From contig SIJG01000082.1 in NCBI GenBank assembly GCA_023374025.1, forward strand, positions 459,464 to 523,463: a stretch of 64,000 nucleotides of DNA, given 5' to 3'. A program made the position numbers and the translations under genes. This document shows positions 44,631-56,010 of this stretch, piece by piece. The stretch comes from Heterodera schachtii. Taxonomy: Eukaryota > Nematoda > Chromadorea > Rhabditida > Heteroderidae. Every line of letters starts with the position of its first letter. Within the stretch, counting starts at the first letter, position 1. The notes under the pieces are model-generated. The model was not told where the DNA came from, did no database searches, and worked only from the letters and a program-made list of their open reading frames with translations.

Positions 44631-46540
44631 ATGTCCTCAATTAACACGAGCTCAAACAATGCGGTAAAATAAATGAAAAAATAATTAAATTATAAAATAA
44701 ATATTTAAGTGAAGAACAAAATAAAAAATAATTATTTAAGTGAATATTTAAAAATAATTAAAATATAAAATAAATTTTAAATGATTTATAATTTAATCAT
44801 ATATTATTTTGTCACTAAACAACATGAAGATTAATGAATTGGGTATTTGAAAAAATAAAATAATTTAATTAAGCTTTATTTGGCCTACCGTTCCGCCGGT
44901 CCGTCCGCCGATTTGATTGTGCCGGCCGTTGCGCTGTATTTGGTTGATTTGGTTGGCATTGTGTTGAACAGCACGGTTTTAGTGGTCACTGCCAAATCCA
45001 AGGAAATGCCATGGCATTTTTAATTTAATTTAAATTAATTATATTTCCCATTTTTCAGTTCCCTCCGCGGCTCCACCAATTTTCTGATGGCTCTGATTTG
45101 TTTTTGTGAATTGGTCCATCAAATTGGGCACACTTGTCATTTCGGGCACAAATTTTGTCGATTTACTCACCGCTAATTTAATTATGGCGGTAATTTGAAT
45201 TTTTCTTTTTAATTTAAATTTTTCCAATTTTTTAGCCAATGATTTTTGCTTTGAATTGTGGCATAATGGCAATGTTTTGTGCTGCTTTTGACCGACTTTT
45301 TGCTGTTGCATTGCCTTTTAGGTATAGAAACGATTTAAAAATTTTTCATTTAATTAAAATTCACAAATACCAATTAACTTTAATTAATTTTATAAACCAT
45401 ATATATCATTTATTTTTATATATCCTATTTGTTCAATTTCATTTTTAGACATTCCTCCGTTTTTACTAAATACAAATTACAGTATTTGCTTGGTCTGCTT
45501 TTCATTTGTGTAATTTACGGTGCATTAATTCAATTTGTGCTCGCTTATGCATTTGAAAATGCTGGAAAGTATGGCGCAATTTAAATTAAAATTTAATTTT
45601 AATTTCCAAAATTTCTTTTAGTCCAACCACCGGTGTTGTGGCCGAATCTTTGCTTGGCCCCGTTGGATACAAATTCTTCGCCGGCACTTGTATTATTTCA
45701 TTGGGAAGCACTTGCTGTTATGTGGCTATTTTTGTGCTCATCAGAGGCAAAAATGGCGGTAATTTTGGCATTTTATTTTTTTGCCAAATATTCAAATTAT
45801 TTTTACAGTAAGCCAACAGACGAACACACGACTGCTACGGTCATTGGTTATCATTTTATCCATTAACATTGGCGGTTATTTGTTCGCGTTGACTATGTAT
45901 CAGTTGCTGCACGCATTTGGCACAATTTTGGGGTAAATATTATAAATATAATAATAATTATTATTATTTATTTTTTAATTTCAAATTTAAATTAAAATTT
46001 ACATATTTTAAGTCCCCAAATTCGTGCATGGCAAATCGGTTTTATTGCTTGCATTTTGTTGAATGTTTCTGCTGGGTCAAATGCAATTGTTCTTTATTTT
46101 AACAGGTGTTACTTTATCAACAATTTCATTTTTATTTTTTTATCATTATTTTTTATTTAAAATATTTAAATATAAATAATATAATTATTTTTTTATTTTT
46201 AAAAGATTTAAATTTAATTAAAATATTTCTTTTTAATTGTTTATTTAAATTATTTAGCACTGAATATCGCCAAGTGTTCAGAAAAGAATTCGGTACAATG
46301 TTTGGTCGTTTCAGAAAAAATAATGGTAACATGTTTTTATATTAAAGTTGAATCTTTTAATACAAATTTATTTTTTAATTTATTTAAATATCATTTTTTC
46401 TTTTATATATTTTAGTTGTTCAATTAATTGGTACGCCCCAAATGTGCAATATCAACCCAAGCAACAACAACAACAATGTTATCTGTTCAAGTCAAATGAC
46501 GATAATAAGAAATGTTAATAATACCCAATTTCGTCACTAA
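44631..46540 (+). pseudogene. srsx-like receptor G10, broken (class C)
   Basis: Exons 44631-44663, 44874-45001, 45059-45189, 45236-45321, 45449-45568, 45622-45758, 45809-45932, 46013-46105, 46258-46325, 46416-46540 (TAA). Exon 3 lacks 14 bases (CACACTTGTCATTTCGGG where paralogs have TTTTTCCTGGTTGT in between), a frameshift in the loop before helix 3. Intron 2 begins with GG, neither GT nor GC, so its splicing should fail. Exon 5 lacks one codon. Later exons are open with a normal class C tail (NPSNNNNNVICSSQ). Two independent defects make this a secure pseudogene. Confidence 0.85.
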
Positions 46541-48449
46541 TTATAAAAAATTTTATAATGGAAGAAATAAACAAAAAATAATTTAGTTTTTAGTCATTTA
46601 AATTCATTCATTGATTAGCAAAAATAAAAATGCACTGTTTAACAATTAAATAAATTAATTTATGTATTTAACTTGAAAAATAGGAAAATTTATAAATAAA
46701 ACATTAAAGATTTACCAGAAACCCGAAATCACCCCCTTATTTCTCTGTTTATGGGTTTTTACTAGGGTTAGACGGGTCCGGGTACCCGACCGGGCCAGAC
46801 CCGGATTTCAAGATCGGACCCGATTTTTTGAAAATCCAATACCAGGTATACGACCCGGCAGGTACGGGTCCAACCGGGTTCAAAAATGGGGGCGGTGGTC
46901 AAATTGTTGAGCAAACTTGTAAGAAAAAAATATTTAAAATAATTTTTACTTTGAAAAATTTGTTTGTTTATTGCTCCGATGGCCTAGTGGTTATTCTCTT
47001 GGATTCTATTCATTCATTTCTCGGGTTCAATTCGTTGGCATAACTGTGTGTATTTGGCCATTTTTTCGGTGTGTATTTGAACTTTTTGTTGGAAACTATC
47101 ATTTGATCATTAATAGGGTTGTAATTTTTATTATTTAAATATTAAATAGTTTTTAATTTTTTTATCAATATTTTGATAAATATTTGGCCTTTTGAATTTT
47201 TGCTTATTTTTGGTGCAAAATCTGTTCAAAAAATAATTTTCCCGGAGGCCCGATCGACATCGCCGGCCCCAAAAACTCCTATTTTCCTCAAAAACAATTA
47301 GATTCAAAAATCACAAATTTGGTTGTTTTCTGACAATTTGTTAACAAGTGGAAAAACCCAACTCGTAACAACCTCAAAATGAAAAATGATTTGGATTACG
47401 TTTTTCTCGAAATTTGTCTACATTCCTTATCGAGCTCTTCTTCTTTCTTGGTAATAGTGTACATGGGTCTAGGTCACTTCACAAAAAGTGCAAATTTTTA
47501 AATTTTGACTAAATCAACTCATAACTTTTCTCAAACACAACCAAATTGCACAATCTTGGTATCATACGATAGCCCTTGGATTGCATTATTAGTTTGGCCA
47601 ATTTCAAAAAATTTTATTATGTTTTTCAAAAGTTATGACAATTTTCCAGTTTTTTGGCTATAACTTTTGAAAAACTTAATAAGATTTTTTGAAATTTACC
47701 AAGCTAATAAAGCAATTCAAGGGCTTTCGTATGATACCAAGATTGTGCATTTGGTTGTGTGTGAGAAAAGTTATGAGTTAATTTAGTCAAAAATTTAAAT
47801 AAAGTTGTTTTATAGGTTCTCAGGATCGGAGAATACGATTCTGACACCTATTTCGACTAATTTCGAAACCCTGACCCGGATTCGAACAAAAATTCGAAAA
47901 TTCTGTTTTCGAAAAATTTGAAATATGCAAAAAATCGGCTCAAATGAAACGAAATACTATATCTTGCCTTCTGAATCGATTCTCCGTTTTATTTCATGCA
48001 TTTGGCTGCATATTTTAAATTTTTCGAAAATTGAATTTTCGAGTTTTTGTTCAATCCGAGTCAGAGGTTCGAAATTGAAAATTTTCTTTTTCAAAAAAGG
48101 GGGCCACCATGAACCCTATTTTACCCTTTCTTTTTTTAAAAAAGCATAACTTTTCGCATTAGCAATTTCTAAAAAATAAATGAAAACTGAGAATGTTTAT
48201 TACAGTAGTTTTAAGAGGTAAAAGCCATAAAGCCGGATTATCTTTAAAGTTCCCACAATTAACAGATCAGATTAAAATAAATTTATAAAATGTGTTAAAT
48301 AATTAAGAAATTTGTAAATATTACTAAAATTTCATTGTTTTACGCCTTATTTTCAGAATTATAAATAGTGATACAGTGTGAATATTTTGAAAATAAATAA
48401 ATTTGCATAATCTCTCAAATAAATTATATTAAAAACAATGAATTAAAAA
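46541..48449. repeat. Repeat-rich region with two large palindromes and a tRNA-like relic
   Basis: 46764-46880: GGGTCCGGGTACCCGACCGG and related GC words, a MITE-like patch with undefined ends. 46970-47035: A-box-like GATGGCCTAGTGGTTA and B-box-like GGGTTCAATTC, a weak tRNA-like relic. 47241-47270: inverted diverged copy of the GC hairpin. 47494-47799: palindrome with about 140-base arms (outer words AAATTTTGACTAAATCAACT and AGTTAATTTAGTCAAAAATT). 47866-48075: a second palindrome of the foldback family (ATTCGAACAAAAATTCG and CGAGTTTTTGTTCAATC). No gene. Confidence 0.55.
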
Positions 48450-50188
48450 TTAGACAAAATTTATTTGAAAATTTCGTTGACCATTTTCAGTATGCAAACA
48501 TGCAAAGCACATTTTTAATTCCTTTTTGAACAGTTGACGATAATCAGTGCTTGAAGAAAAATAAAATTAACATTTTAAATTAAAAAGTAATTAAAATAAT
48601 TAAATGAGACCGATAATAACAAATTTAAAAATTAATTAATTACTTCGACAATAATGACCTGTTTAAATAAAGGACAATTGCATTTGATCCTGCCGCTGCA
48701 TTTAGCAGAATGCCCGCAATAAAAGAGAATTGCCAAATTCGAATTGGAGAGCTTTAATTTTTTTGAAAATTCTATTTTATATAAAATTAATTATTTTTAT
48801 TTACCCAAACATATGGCGAAATGCTCCAATAAATTGATATATTGCCAAATTGAACACATACCCGCCAATGTTAATGGACAAAATGATGACTAATGACCGT
48901 AACACTCGTGCGTTCGTCTGTTGGTTTACTGTAAAAAAATACTTTCAAATTTTTGTTTTAATCAAAACGCCAAAAAATTGCCAAAATTTCTGCGTCGGAT
49001 GAGCACAAAAATTGCCACGTAACAGCAAGAGCTACACAATGAAATAATGAATGTGTGGGTGACGGATTTATACCCAACGGGGCCCCGAAAAGATTCGGCC
49101 ACCATTCCGGTGGTTGGACTAAAATAAAATTTGAAAATTAAATATATTTAATTTAAATTGCGCCATACTTTCCCGCATTTTCGTATGCATTTGCTAATAT
49201 ATAATTCAATGAATATGCACCATAAATTATGCAAATTAGCAGATAGCTGAACAGATACACATATTTGAACTGTAATAAAATTTCCATATGCCTAAAAATA
49301 TATTATATATATAAAAATAATAAAAAAATTGAAAATACCCAAATTTGGACTCCAATTTGTACCTTTTTAAAAGTTTAAATTTTTTTGGATTTTTTGCTTT
49401 GGAAAATTTGAAGGACAGAATGTTCCTTGGAGTCGGCATTTTTGAGAAAGAAAAAATGTCCATTTTATAAAAAATAAATTTTGACATTCTGTTTAAAATA
49501 ATTCTCATTTGTAACTAATTTATCGAAAATGATTTTCTTTTTCAAAGTTTTCAGTCAAAAACTGTTAATTTTCCTCACTTTAGAGGTGAAATAACAGCAA
49601 AAAGGCGATCAACCGCAGCACAAAGCATTGCCATTAAGCCACAATTCAAAGCAAAAATCATTGGCTAAAACTTTGAAAATTAAAATTAAATTTGAAAATA
49701 TCAAAATTTACCGTCATAATTAAGTCAGCAGTGAGCAAACTGATAAAATTTATGCCCGAAATGACAACAACCAGGAAAAAAGTGTGCCCAATTTGGTGGA
49801 CCAATTCACAAAAACAAATCAATGCCATCAGAAAATTGGCGGAGCCGCGGAGGGAACTGAAAAATGGGAAATATAATTAAAAAGTTTTAAAATGCCATGG
49901 CATTTACTTGGATTTGACTGTGACCAATAAAACTGTGCCGTTCAACACAATGCCAACCAAAGCAACGAAATTCAGCGCAACGGCCGGCACAATCAAATCG
50001 GCGGACGGACCGGCGAAACGGAAGGCCAAATAAAGCTGAATTATAAAAACCAAAATAAAAATTTCTTATTTGTTTTAACATTGAAAATAATTAAAATTAA
50101 ATTAATTATATCGTTAAATTAAATTAATATTAATTCATTAATTAATCAGTTTTACCGGGTCATTTGTACTGGTGTTAATTGAAGCCAT
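48450..50188 (-). CDS. srsx-like chemoreceptor G11 (class B), intact, inverted
   Basis: Minus-strand exons 50188-50156, 50035-49908, 49856-49712, 49664-49579, 49291-49169, 49118-48982, 48928-48805, 48751-48659, 48549-48450 (TAA); 322 residues. It opens MASINTSTNDP; helix 3 ends VDRLFAVISP; exon 5 starts with G (junction codon Lys); helix 7 contains AAGSNAIVLYLN; the C-terminus is NGQRNFQINFV, ending inside exon 9. Intron 2 has a normal GT donor but intron 6 begins with GC. Intron 4 is long (287 bases) as in G3 and G4. It is the only intact receptor on the minus strand. Its upstream cassette, including the tRNA-like sequence, lies at 50700-52620 in matching inverted orientation, so gene and cassette moved together. 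Confidence 0.87.
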
Positions 50189-50445
50189 TTTGAATTCTAA
50201 TCCTTTTAAATTAATTGCATTTTATGTTTTTCCATTTTTTCCAATTTTACTTGGCTCGAAATTTTTTTTAAAACTTTTGCAAAGTTTGAAAATTTGAATT
50301 GCTGATAATTAGGGCTAATATTTTTAGGCAAAAGCCTTTTTTTCTGAGCTCCCCGTGGCCTGAAACGCACGAAAAACATGTTGTTTTTTTTTTGGATTTT
50401 TAAGCTACTTTTCTAGTTATTAGTGCCTATTTTGAGGGTTTTTAG

Positions 50446-50644
50446 TAGAGTTGAGCGGGACCGGGACTGGTACTGAAAAAAAAACGGGTACAACTGAGTA
50501 CCCAGTCCCTTTTAACCAATTTTGACCGGGACCGGGAAATTCCCGGGTTTTTTTTCGGTTTTCCCAGCCAAAAATTCCCGGTTTTTCAACCCCAAAATTC
50601 CCGGTCCCGGTTTTTGTCAAAATTCCCGGTCCCGCTCAACTCTA
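50446..50644. mobile_element. hAT-like MITE, GGGACC-rich
   Basis: 199 bp with ends TAGAGTTGAGCGGGACCGGGA and the exact complement TCCCGGTCCCGCTCAACTCTA, flanked by GTTTTTAG (50438-50445) and GATTTTAG (50645-50652), an 8-bp duplication with one mismatch. The interior is low-complexity (GACCGGGACCGGGAAATTCCC). It lies 250 bases upstream of G11. Confidence 0.8.
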
Positions 50645-50757
50645 GATTTTAGAGCCGAAAAATATTCGCCCTACTGATAATGTTCTTGTAACAATTTCAA
50701 TCTGTTATTCCACTTTTTCCCACACTTCCGTTTCCTTTTGCTTGCATCTGATGAGTA

Positions 50758-50982
50758 GGGGGCTGGGAATTAAAGTCAAAAGCTTCAAATGACTTAAAAA
50801 GTGTTCTACACTTTATTTGAAGCTTCTAACATGTATTTTTTGTGACTTTTTTATACTTTTTGTGATTTTTATGACTTTTTTGCACTTTTCGTGACTTTTT
50901 TCGTGACCTTTTAAAAATACATGTTAGAAGCTTGTAGAACATTTTTAAGTCATTTTAAGCTTTTGACTTTAATTCCCAACCC
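50758..50982. mobile_element. TA-flanked palindromic MITE (Tc1/mariner-like)
   Basis: About 70-bp inverted arms: the left arm contains TGGGAATTAAAGTCAAAAGC and CTTCTAACATGTATTTTT; the right arm carries the complement. TA dinucleotides flank both sides (50756-50757 and 50983-50984). The core repeats GTGACTTTTTT. Outside it, CACTTTTTCCCACACTTCCG (50711) and its complement (50995-51014) form a further inverted repeat, so the full palindrome spans about 300 bp. Confidence 0.65.
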
Positions 50983-51050
50983 TATAAAGGAAACGGAAGT
51001 GTGGGAAAAAGTGAAATAAAAGACAAGGAGAAGCATTAAAATGAGGGAGC

Positions 51051-51107
51051 GCTCGCTCGTCGTGGCCCAGTCGATTAAGAGCAAATTAGTCAACGGCATG
51101 GAAAGGC
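51051..51107 (+). pseudogene. tRNA-like sequence split by a MITE, 5' part
   Basis: GCTCGTCGTGGCCCAGTCGATTAAGAGC and CAACGGCATGG match the tRNA-like copies at 13098 and 20813. The sequence continues after the MITE at 51763-51787 (CCGTGGGTTCGAGTGCC, B box). It points away from G11, as in the other cassettes. Confidence 0.6.
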
Positions 51108-51753
51108 CGTGCTGAGACGAACCGAAAATAGGGCACATCCGTGTCAATAAAATATTTAAATTTAATTATACAATTCAATTAGGTCTCGAAAAATAATAAA
51201 TTTAATTACACAATAATATTAAAATATAAACTGGAAAAATAAAATAATTCCAGCTCCGACCCGAAAAAAAAAACACTATCGAAACGAAAAAATTTTAATT
51301 CAAATCTTGAACCCATCAAATTGATTGACAACTAAGCTTGCTAGAGGAGGCTTTTTCATTTTTGAAGAAAAACAAATCTATTAATTTTCTTAATAAATTT
51401 CACCCAATGTTTGCGTAAATTTAAGTTTTTTCATTCGTTTCTCCTGAAATTTTATGTGCTTTTTCCATAAATTTTCCTTCATCCCTATTCTTTTTTCCAC
51501 TAATGTTACAATTGAAAAATTGTTCTGCATTTATTAATGGTACGGAAAATAGCATTTATTTCGAGCGCAGAATTTTTGAAGAAAAATATTGAAGAAAAAT
51601 TGAAGGAAATTACAATATATGTAGTTATTTGAAAAGTTTAAAAATTATAGTTAATCTTAAATTAGAAAAATTATTATTGCCTTAAAATAATTAAATTTAA
51701 ATTTTTTTTATTTACACTGACAATGAGACTATTTTTCGGTTCGACCTAGCACC
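51108..51753. mobile_element. Mutator-like MITE, copy 2
   Basis: 646 bp, starts CGTGCTGAGACGAACCGAAAA and ends TTTTCGGTTCGACCTAGCACC, the same ends as 908-1643, with fewer arm sub-repeats. Flanks TGGAAAGGC (51099-51107) and TGGAAATGC (51754-51762) form a 9-bp target duplication with one mismatch. Uninterrupted tRNA-like copies at 13098 and 20813 represent the empty site. Confidence 0.88.
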
Positions 51754-51787
51754 TGGAAATGCCGTGGGTTCGAGTGCCATCGGACCA

Positions 51788-53442
51788 ATGCACTTTTATG
51801 TACTACACTCTTCATTTTAAGGATCTTTAAAAATAGGAAATAATTAATTAATTAATTTTATCTATTCTTTTTAAATTATTTTCACTAGAAAGAGATAAAA
51901 TGCGGAAAAATTGAAAGGAAAAATTTTGTTCGAGGGCTGAAAATAAGGCTTAATCACATCAAAATGAAAAAGACAATTTAATTAAACAATTTGAGCGCAA
52001 TGCTTTCGAAAGTGTCAAATTTAATTTGGCATTGGCATTTTTATTGCTTTAGTTAACCAATTAAGGCATGCATTCGCTTATGAAAAGCAATTAAGGCCAA
52101 GTCAATTAAATTATATTTTGAAATTTAAAATTTTTTATATATAGCTTTATAATCAACTAAAAAATTTTTAATTTACTTTACAATTTGAATTTTATGTGAT
52201 TATAAGGCCTTTTTAAATTAGTATTTTATATTTCATAAAATTTTATTCTGTGCTATTATCTAAATCATTCATCGGATAATTTTCGGATTAAATATAAAAA
52301 AAAACTCAAAAATAGTTCTAATTGTTGCCAACAGCAATTAAACTCAAATTGTAAGTAAAAAAAAAAGTCCTTGTCAGATAATTACTACCCATTTAAATTT
52401 CTGTTGCGCGCATTTAATCTGTGAAATGGTGTAAATGGGAAATGATTTTTTGTCTTCTAACAAATAAGCTAAATTTTTCTGCAATTTTATGAAAAATTTT
52501 TCTTTAATCGGAATTTGTTCATTTTACTTCGTCACTATATGATTAAAGGAAAAAATAAATTTATTCGGGTAAGGAAAGAAAATCAAAAATATTGTAAGAC
52601 AAGGATTATTAATTGAATAGTAATTAGTAGGGTTGCAACTTTTAGTGACGAAAAATCCCAAAATAGTTAACTAAATAGTGAGTAAAAATGCCAAAATAGT
52701 GATGAAATAGTGACAAAAAGTGCGAAATAGTGACGAATAGTGACATAATTTTTAGCCAAAAATTGAGCAAAAAATTTTCTTATTCACTAGATTGCTGTTG
52801 CAAATGAGGCACATTTCCTTTCTAATATTTCTTGGCAAATATTGACATTTTAAATCAAAAAATTTGCCAAGAAAAAAAGATTTTAGCGGGTGAATTTTTG
52901 AGAAAATTTCCAATTCTTAGGGATGTATTTTGAAAAATTTTAGGTCGATTCTTAGGGGCATATTTTTTTGAAATTTTTTAGGTCGATTCTTAGGGGGTGT
53001 ATTTTGCGGTTTTATTGCATTTTTGTTAAAGAATTTTCCAAAAAATGCCGAAATTGTGAAAAAAAATTGACAAACACTAAAACAGTCGACATCAGAATCG
53101 AAAAATTTCAACGCCGAAATGCGTTTTTTGAGCCCCTTTCTTCAAAACAATTGAGCAAAAAAATATTTAAATCACTAAAAGTTGTGACCCAGTAATTTGT
53201 TAGGACAATTGCAAAGATTTTAATCAGCTAAATGTTTTAATAAATCTTCACACAAAACTCAACTTGCGCCGCTCAGCAAAAATGGACATTTGCGCCGCTC
53301 ATTTGTCAGGCAAAAATTTTCTCAATTTTCAACGAATTTTACCAAACATACTGTGCAATAAGAAAAAACAATAAAAGAAATGCAAATGAAACTAATCACA
53401 ACATTGACAAATTATTTTTTTTCACTGCGGCAAAATGGGAGC
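51788..53442. repeat. Class B upstream cassette of G11 (inverted), then AT-rich DNA
   Basis: Inverted cassette blocks: CAATGCTTTCGAAAGTGTCAA near 52000, ATTTCTGTTGCGCGCATTTA near 52400 (diverged), and a degraded GTAAGGAAAGAAAATCAAAA block near 52570. 52660-52760 repeats AAATAGTGAC-type words. 52915-53000 holds an inverted copy of the CACCCCCTAAGAATCGACC repeat. No gene. Confidence 0.5.
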
Positions 53443-54965
53443 CGGAAATCAGGGGACCCACCCGTTTTGGCGCTCGCGTTTCGGCGCGCTCGTTTCGGCG
53501 CCAGCTCGTTTCGGCGCCAACTCGTTTCGGCGCCAGCTCGTTTCGGCGCCAGTTCGTTTCGGCGCCAGCTCGTTTCGGCGCCAGCTCGTTTCGGCGCCAG
53601 CTCGTTTCGGCGCCAGCTCGTTTCGGCGCCAGTTCGTTTCGGCGCCAGCTGGTTTCGGCGCCAGCTCGTTTCGGCGCCAGCTCGTTTCGGCGCTCGCGTT
53701 TCGGCGCCAAACAAAATAATGAAAATTCAAAACTTAGTTCAACAAATTTAAAAAAATACCTAACGCTTTTCATCAATATATAAAAAAACAATAAATAAAG
53801 AGACCAAAAAGCAAAAATTTTCAAGGGTTCATTTGATAATTGTGGGAAATTCCTCGAAGAAATACCAAAATAGTGTGAAATTGATTGGGCTTGGGAATGG
53901 GTGGAAGATAATCATGATCATTATCTTCTGTTCACGTCGAAGAACATCAATGAAATGCCACAATGATGGATGAGGACAATTGAACGCGCCCTGCAAACTC
54001 TGGTACTCCGCTTCTGCGTTGTTGTTCGCCCTCGCATCTCTATCCAATGTCCGTTGGTAGATGTTCCACTGGTCCGGACGGAACAACGGTTGTGACCATG
54101 TGCCATTGTCCAAAAGCCTAAAAAATTATAAAAAATTGAAAATAAATTTTATTTTCTGACCAATCAATGAGAGGTCGAAAAGCCACCAAATTTCCAAATT
54201 CCGTGTCAAGTGCTGTCACTGCATTCCTGATATCACAAAGTGGAACGAATGCGACTGATCTGAGCATCCGAACACTCAAAGCAAACAACGGATCGGCACA
54301 ATAACATTTTAATTTTCCGAAATTAAAAAAAAAGAAAAGAAAAAATACCTGCCATAAGCTTTGCTGCTTCTCAGGACTGCTGGTGGTGCATTGATTTCAT
54401 GGCGCGCCCTTTTGATGAACTAAAATAAGTTTGGGTTTGTTAGTTTTTAATTTGTTAAAATTCTCGTACGTCATTCGCCCCCCCCCCCATTTTGTCACCA
54501 AAACTGCGGCTGGTGATGGCACCTTCTGCAATGCTTCTGAACAAATGACACTGGCGGTTCCAAGGTAATGATGGCACGGAGTTTTATTATATTTTTAACT
54601 TCTTGAGCTTCAACATTCGAAGCATTTGCGGGACAAGTGTCTGGCGTTGCAAGACGAATGAAGTGATTGTTTAGGTCCGTCCAAATGCGGCCTTTACATT
54701 TGTTGACGCTGTCCTTGAATTCGCACCTCCAAAATTTTGTTGCTCCATTCACACTCATTTTATCGATGTGGAAAGATGTCCAGCGTGAGGAAGCTTCACT
54801 TTTTGTAACGCATATTCGATGAAAATGATTACCTAACTAAAGAAAAGTTTTATTTTGTTTTTGTTTGTTGATTTGAACCGAGTATTTGAACTTTTATAAT
54901 TTTTTTGGCGCCGAAACGTGAGCGCCGAAACGAGCGCGCCGAAATGCAGTGGACCCGAAATCCGA
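53443..54965 (-). mobile_element. FLYWCH/MULE-type transposon remnant, minus-strand copy
   Basis: On the minus strand, 54758-54495 encodes a FLYWCH-type zinc finger (KFWRCEFKDSVNKCKGRIW, then HFIRLATPDTCPAN). 54113-53829 encodes the C-terminal part of a MULE-type transposase (QPLFRPDQWNIYQRTLD, then SLWHFIDVLRREQK). Between them lie short coding pieces and apparent introns or frame breaks, so the gene is inactive. The ends are inverted repeats built from GTTTCGGCGCC units, expanded to a minisatellite on the left. Flanks GGAAATCAG and CGAAATCCG could be a decayed 9-bp duplication (7 of 9 match). Confidence 0.7.
53489..53680. repeat. 16-bp minisatellite, 12 units
   Basis: Tandem CTCGTTTCGGCGCCAG, twelve contiguous units with a few substitutions, plus degenerate units on both sides to about 53710. 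Because 48 is a multiple of 3, all six frames stay open across it, giving long artificial frames of the APKRAGAETSWRRNEL type. It forms the left terminal repeat of the MULE remnant. Confidence 0.92.
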
Positions 54966-56010
54966 CACAAGCAGAAAATCGACACCGGTGGAAAGTCCGA
55001 CACTACCGAAAAATCCGAACCTGGAAAAACCGGCACCAACTTTATTAAAAATAATTTTTGATTGTTTGAGTTAGTAAATATTTAAAATAATATAATATAC
55101 AATATTTAAGTTATTTAAAAAATATATTTAGGCATATGATATTTTTTTCAGAAAAAACTTTTTTTGTCAAAATTTTATCGAAACTATTGTATAAATTTCA
55201 AAATTGATAAATTTATGTCAAAAATAAGAAAAAAGCGAAAATTTGGTTGATTTTTCGTAAAAATTTTGAGAAAGTATACCCTAAATTTGGAAAAATTTAT
55301 GTCCATATTTTGCAATTTTATGTCCATATTTTGAGATTTTAGCAATTTTATGTCCATATTTTGCGATTTGTCGATTTGTTGTCCATATTTTATGGCCATA
55401 TTTCGTGATTTTATATCCATATAATTACACGCCCTACTGATGACTGACTACAATCGCCGGTTTGTGGGCACCTTTTCTCATAAAATGTGCAAAATTAAAT
55501 TTTTTTTTTTTTTGCCATTTTGGCACATTTGTATTTTCCATGTGAACTCATTAGAGATTTTTATGCATTGCACGCATTATGAAAATTTAAAATGATTATG
55601 CCAGTAAGAATCATTTATAAAGAACATCAAAAATGGTTTGGCCAAGTTAATTGAAACAAATTAAATTTTTTTTTAAATTAGAATTAATTATATTAAAATT
55701 TTTTATGATAATTTATTATTTTTTCAAAATTAGAATTAATTATACTAAAATTTATTTATGATAATTTTATTATTTTATTTGTTTTGCATGTGGCCATAAT
55801 TAATATATTAATTGGTGCTTTAATAATTAATCTTTATGTATGTTAGTTCATTAAAGTATCAATAATTATTTTCAAATATTTGCATTTAAATGATTAAAAT
55901 AATTATTTTTTTTCCAATTCTCTCATTTATCAGTCAAATTTGCTTATCAGGTGAAGTCTTAAAACATATATAAAATTTCTTTCCATCGTCAAAGTTATTT
56001 ATTATATAAA
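54966..56010. other. Intergenic upstream of G12, TATGTCCATATTTT repeats
   Basis: 55290-55430 has five to six words of the type TTTATGTCCATATTTTGC; similar inverted words occur at 62795-62870. The rest is AT-rich. The class C promoter block is not seen before G12. Confidence 0.4.

Noticed and set aside
46764..46890. hAT MITE starting TAGGGTTAGACGGGTCCGGG
   Set aside because: Only one end is convincing; the opposite terminus and duplication are missing.
8004..51787. Four tRNA-like sequences as functional tRNA genes
   Set aside because: A and B boxes and spacing are good, but acceptor stems are only partly paired and no anticodon loop has U33 with a fitting anticodon. Kept as tRNA-like pseudogenes.
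53396..53824. Long overlapping open frames on both strands with the repeat APKRAGAETSWRRNEL, looking like repeat proteins
   Set aside because: They are produced by the 16-bp minisatellite; three units make 48 bases, so every frame stays open. No start context, no splice logic, no family.
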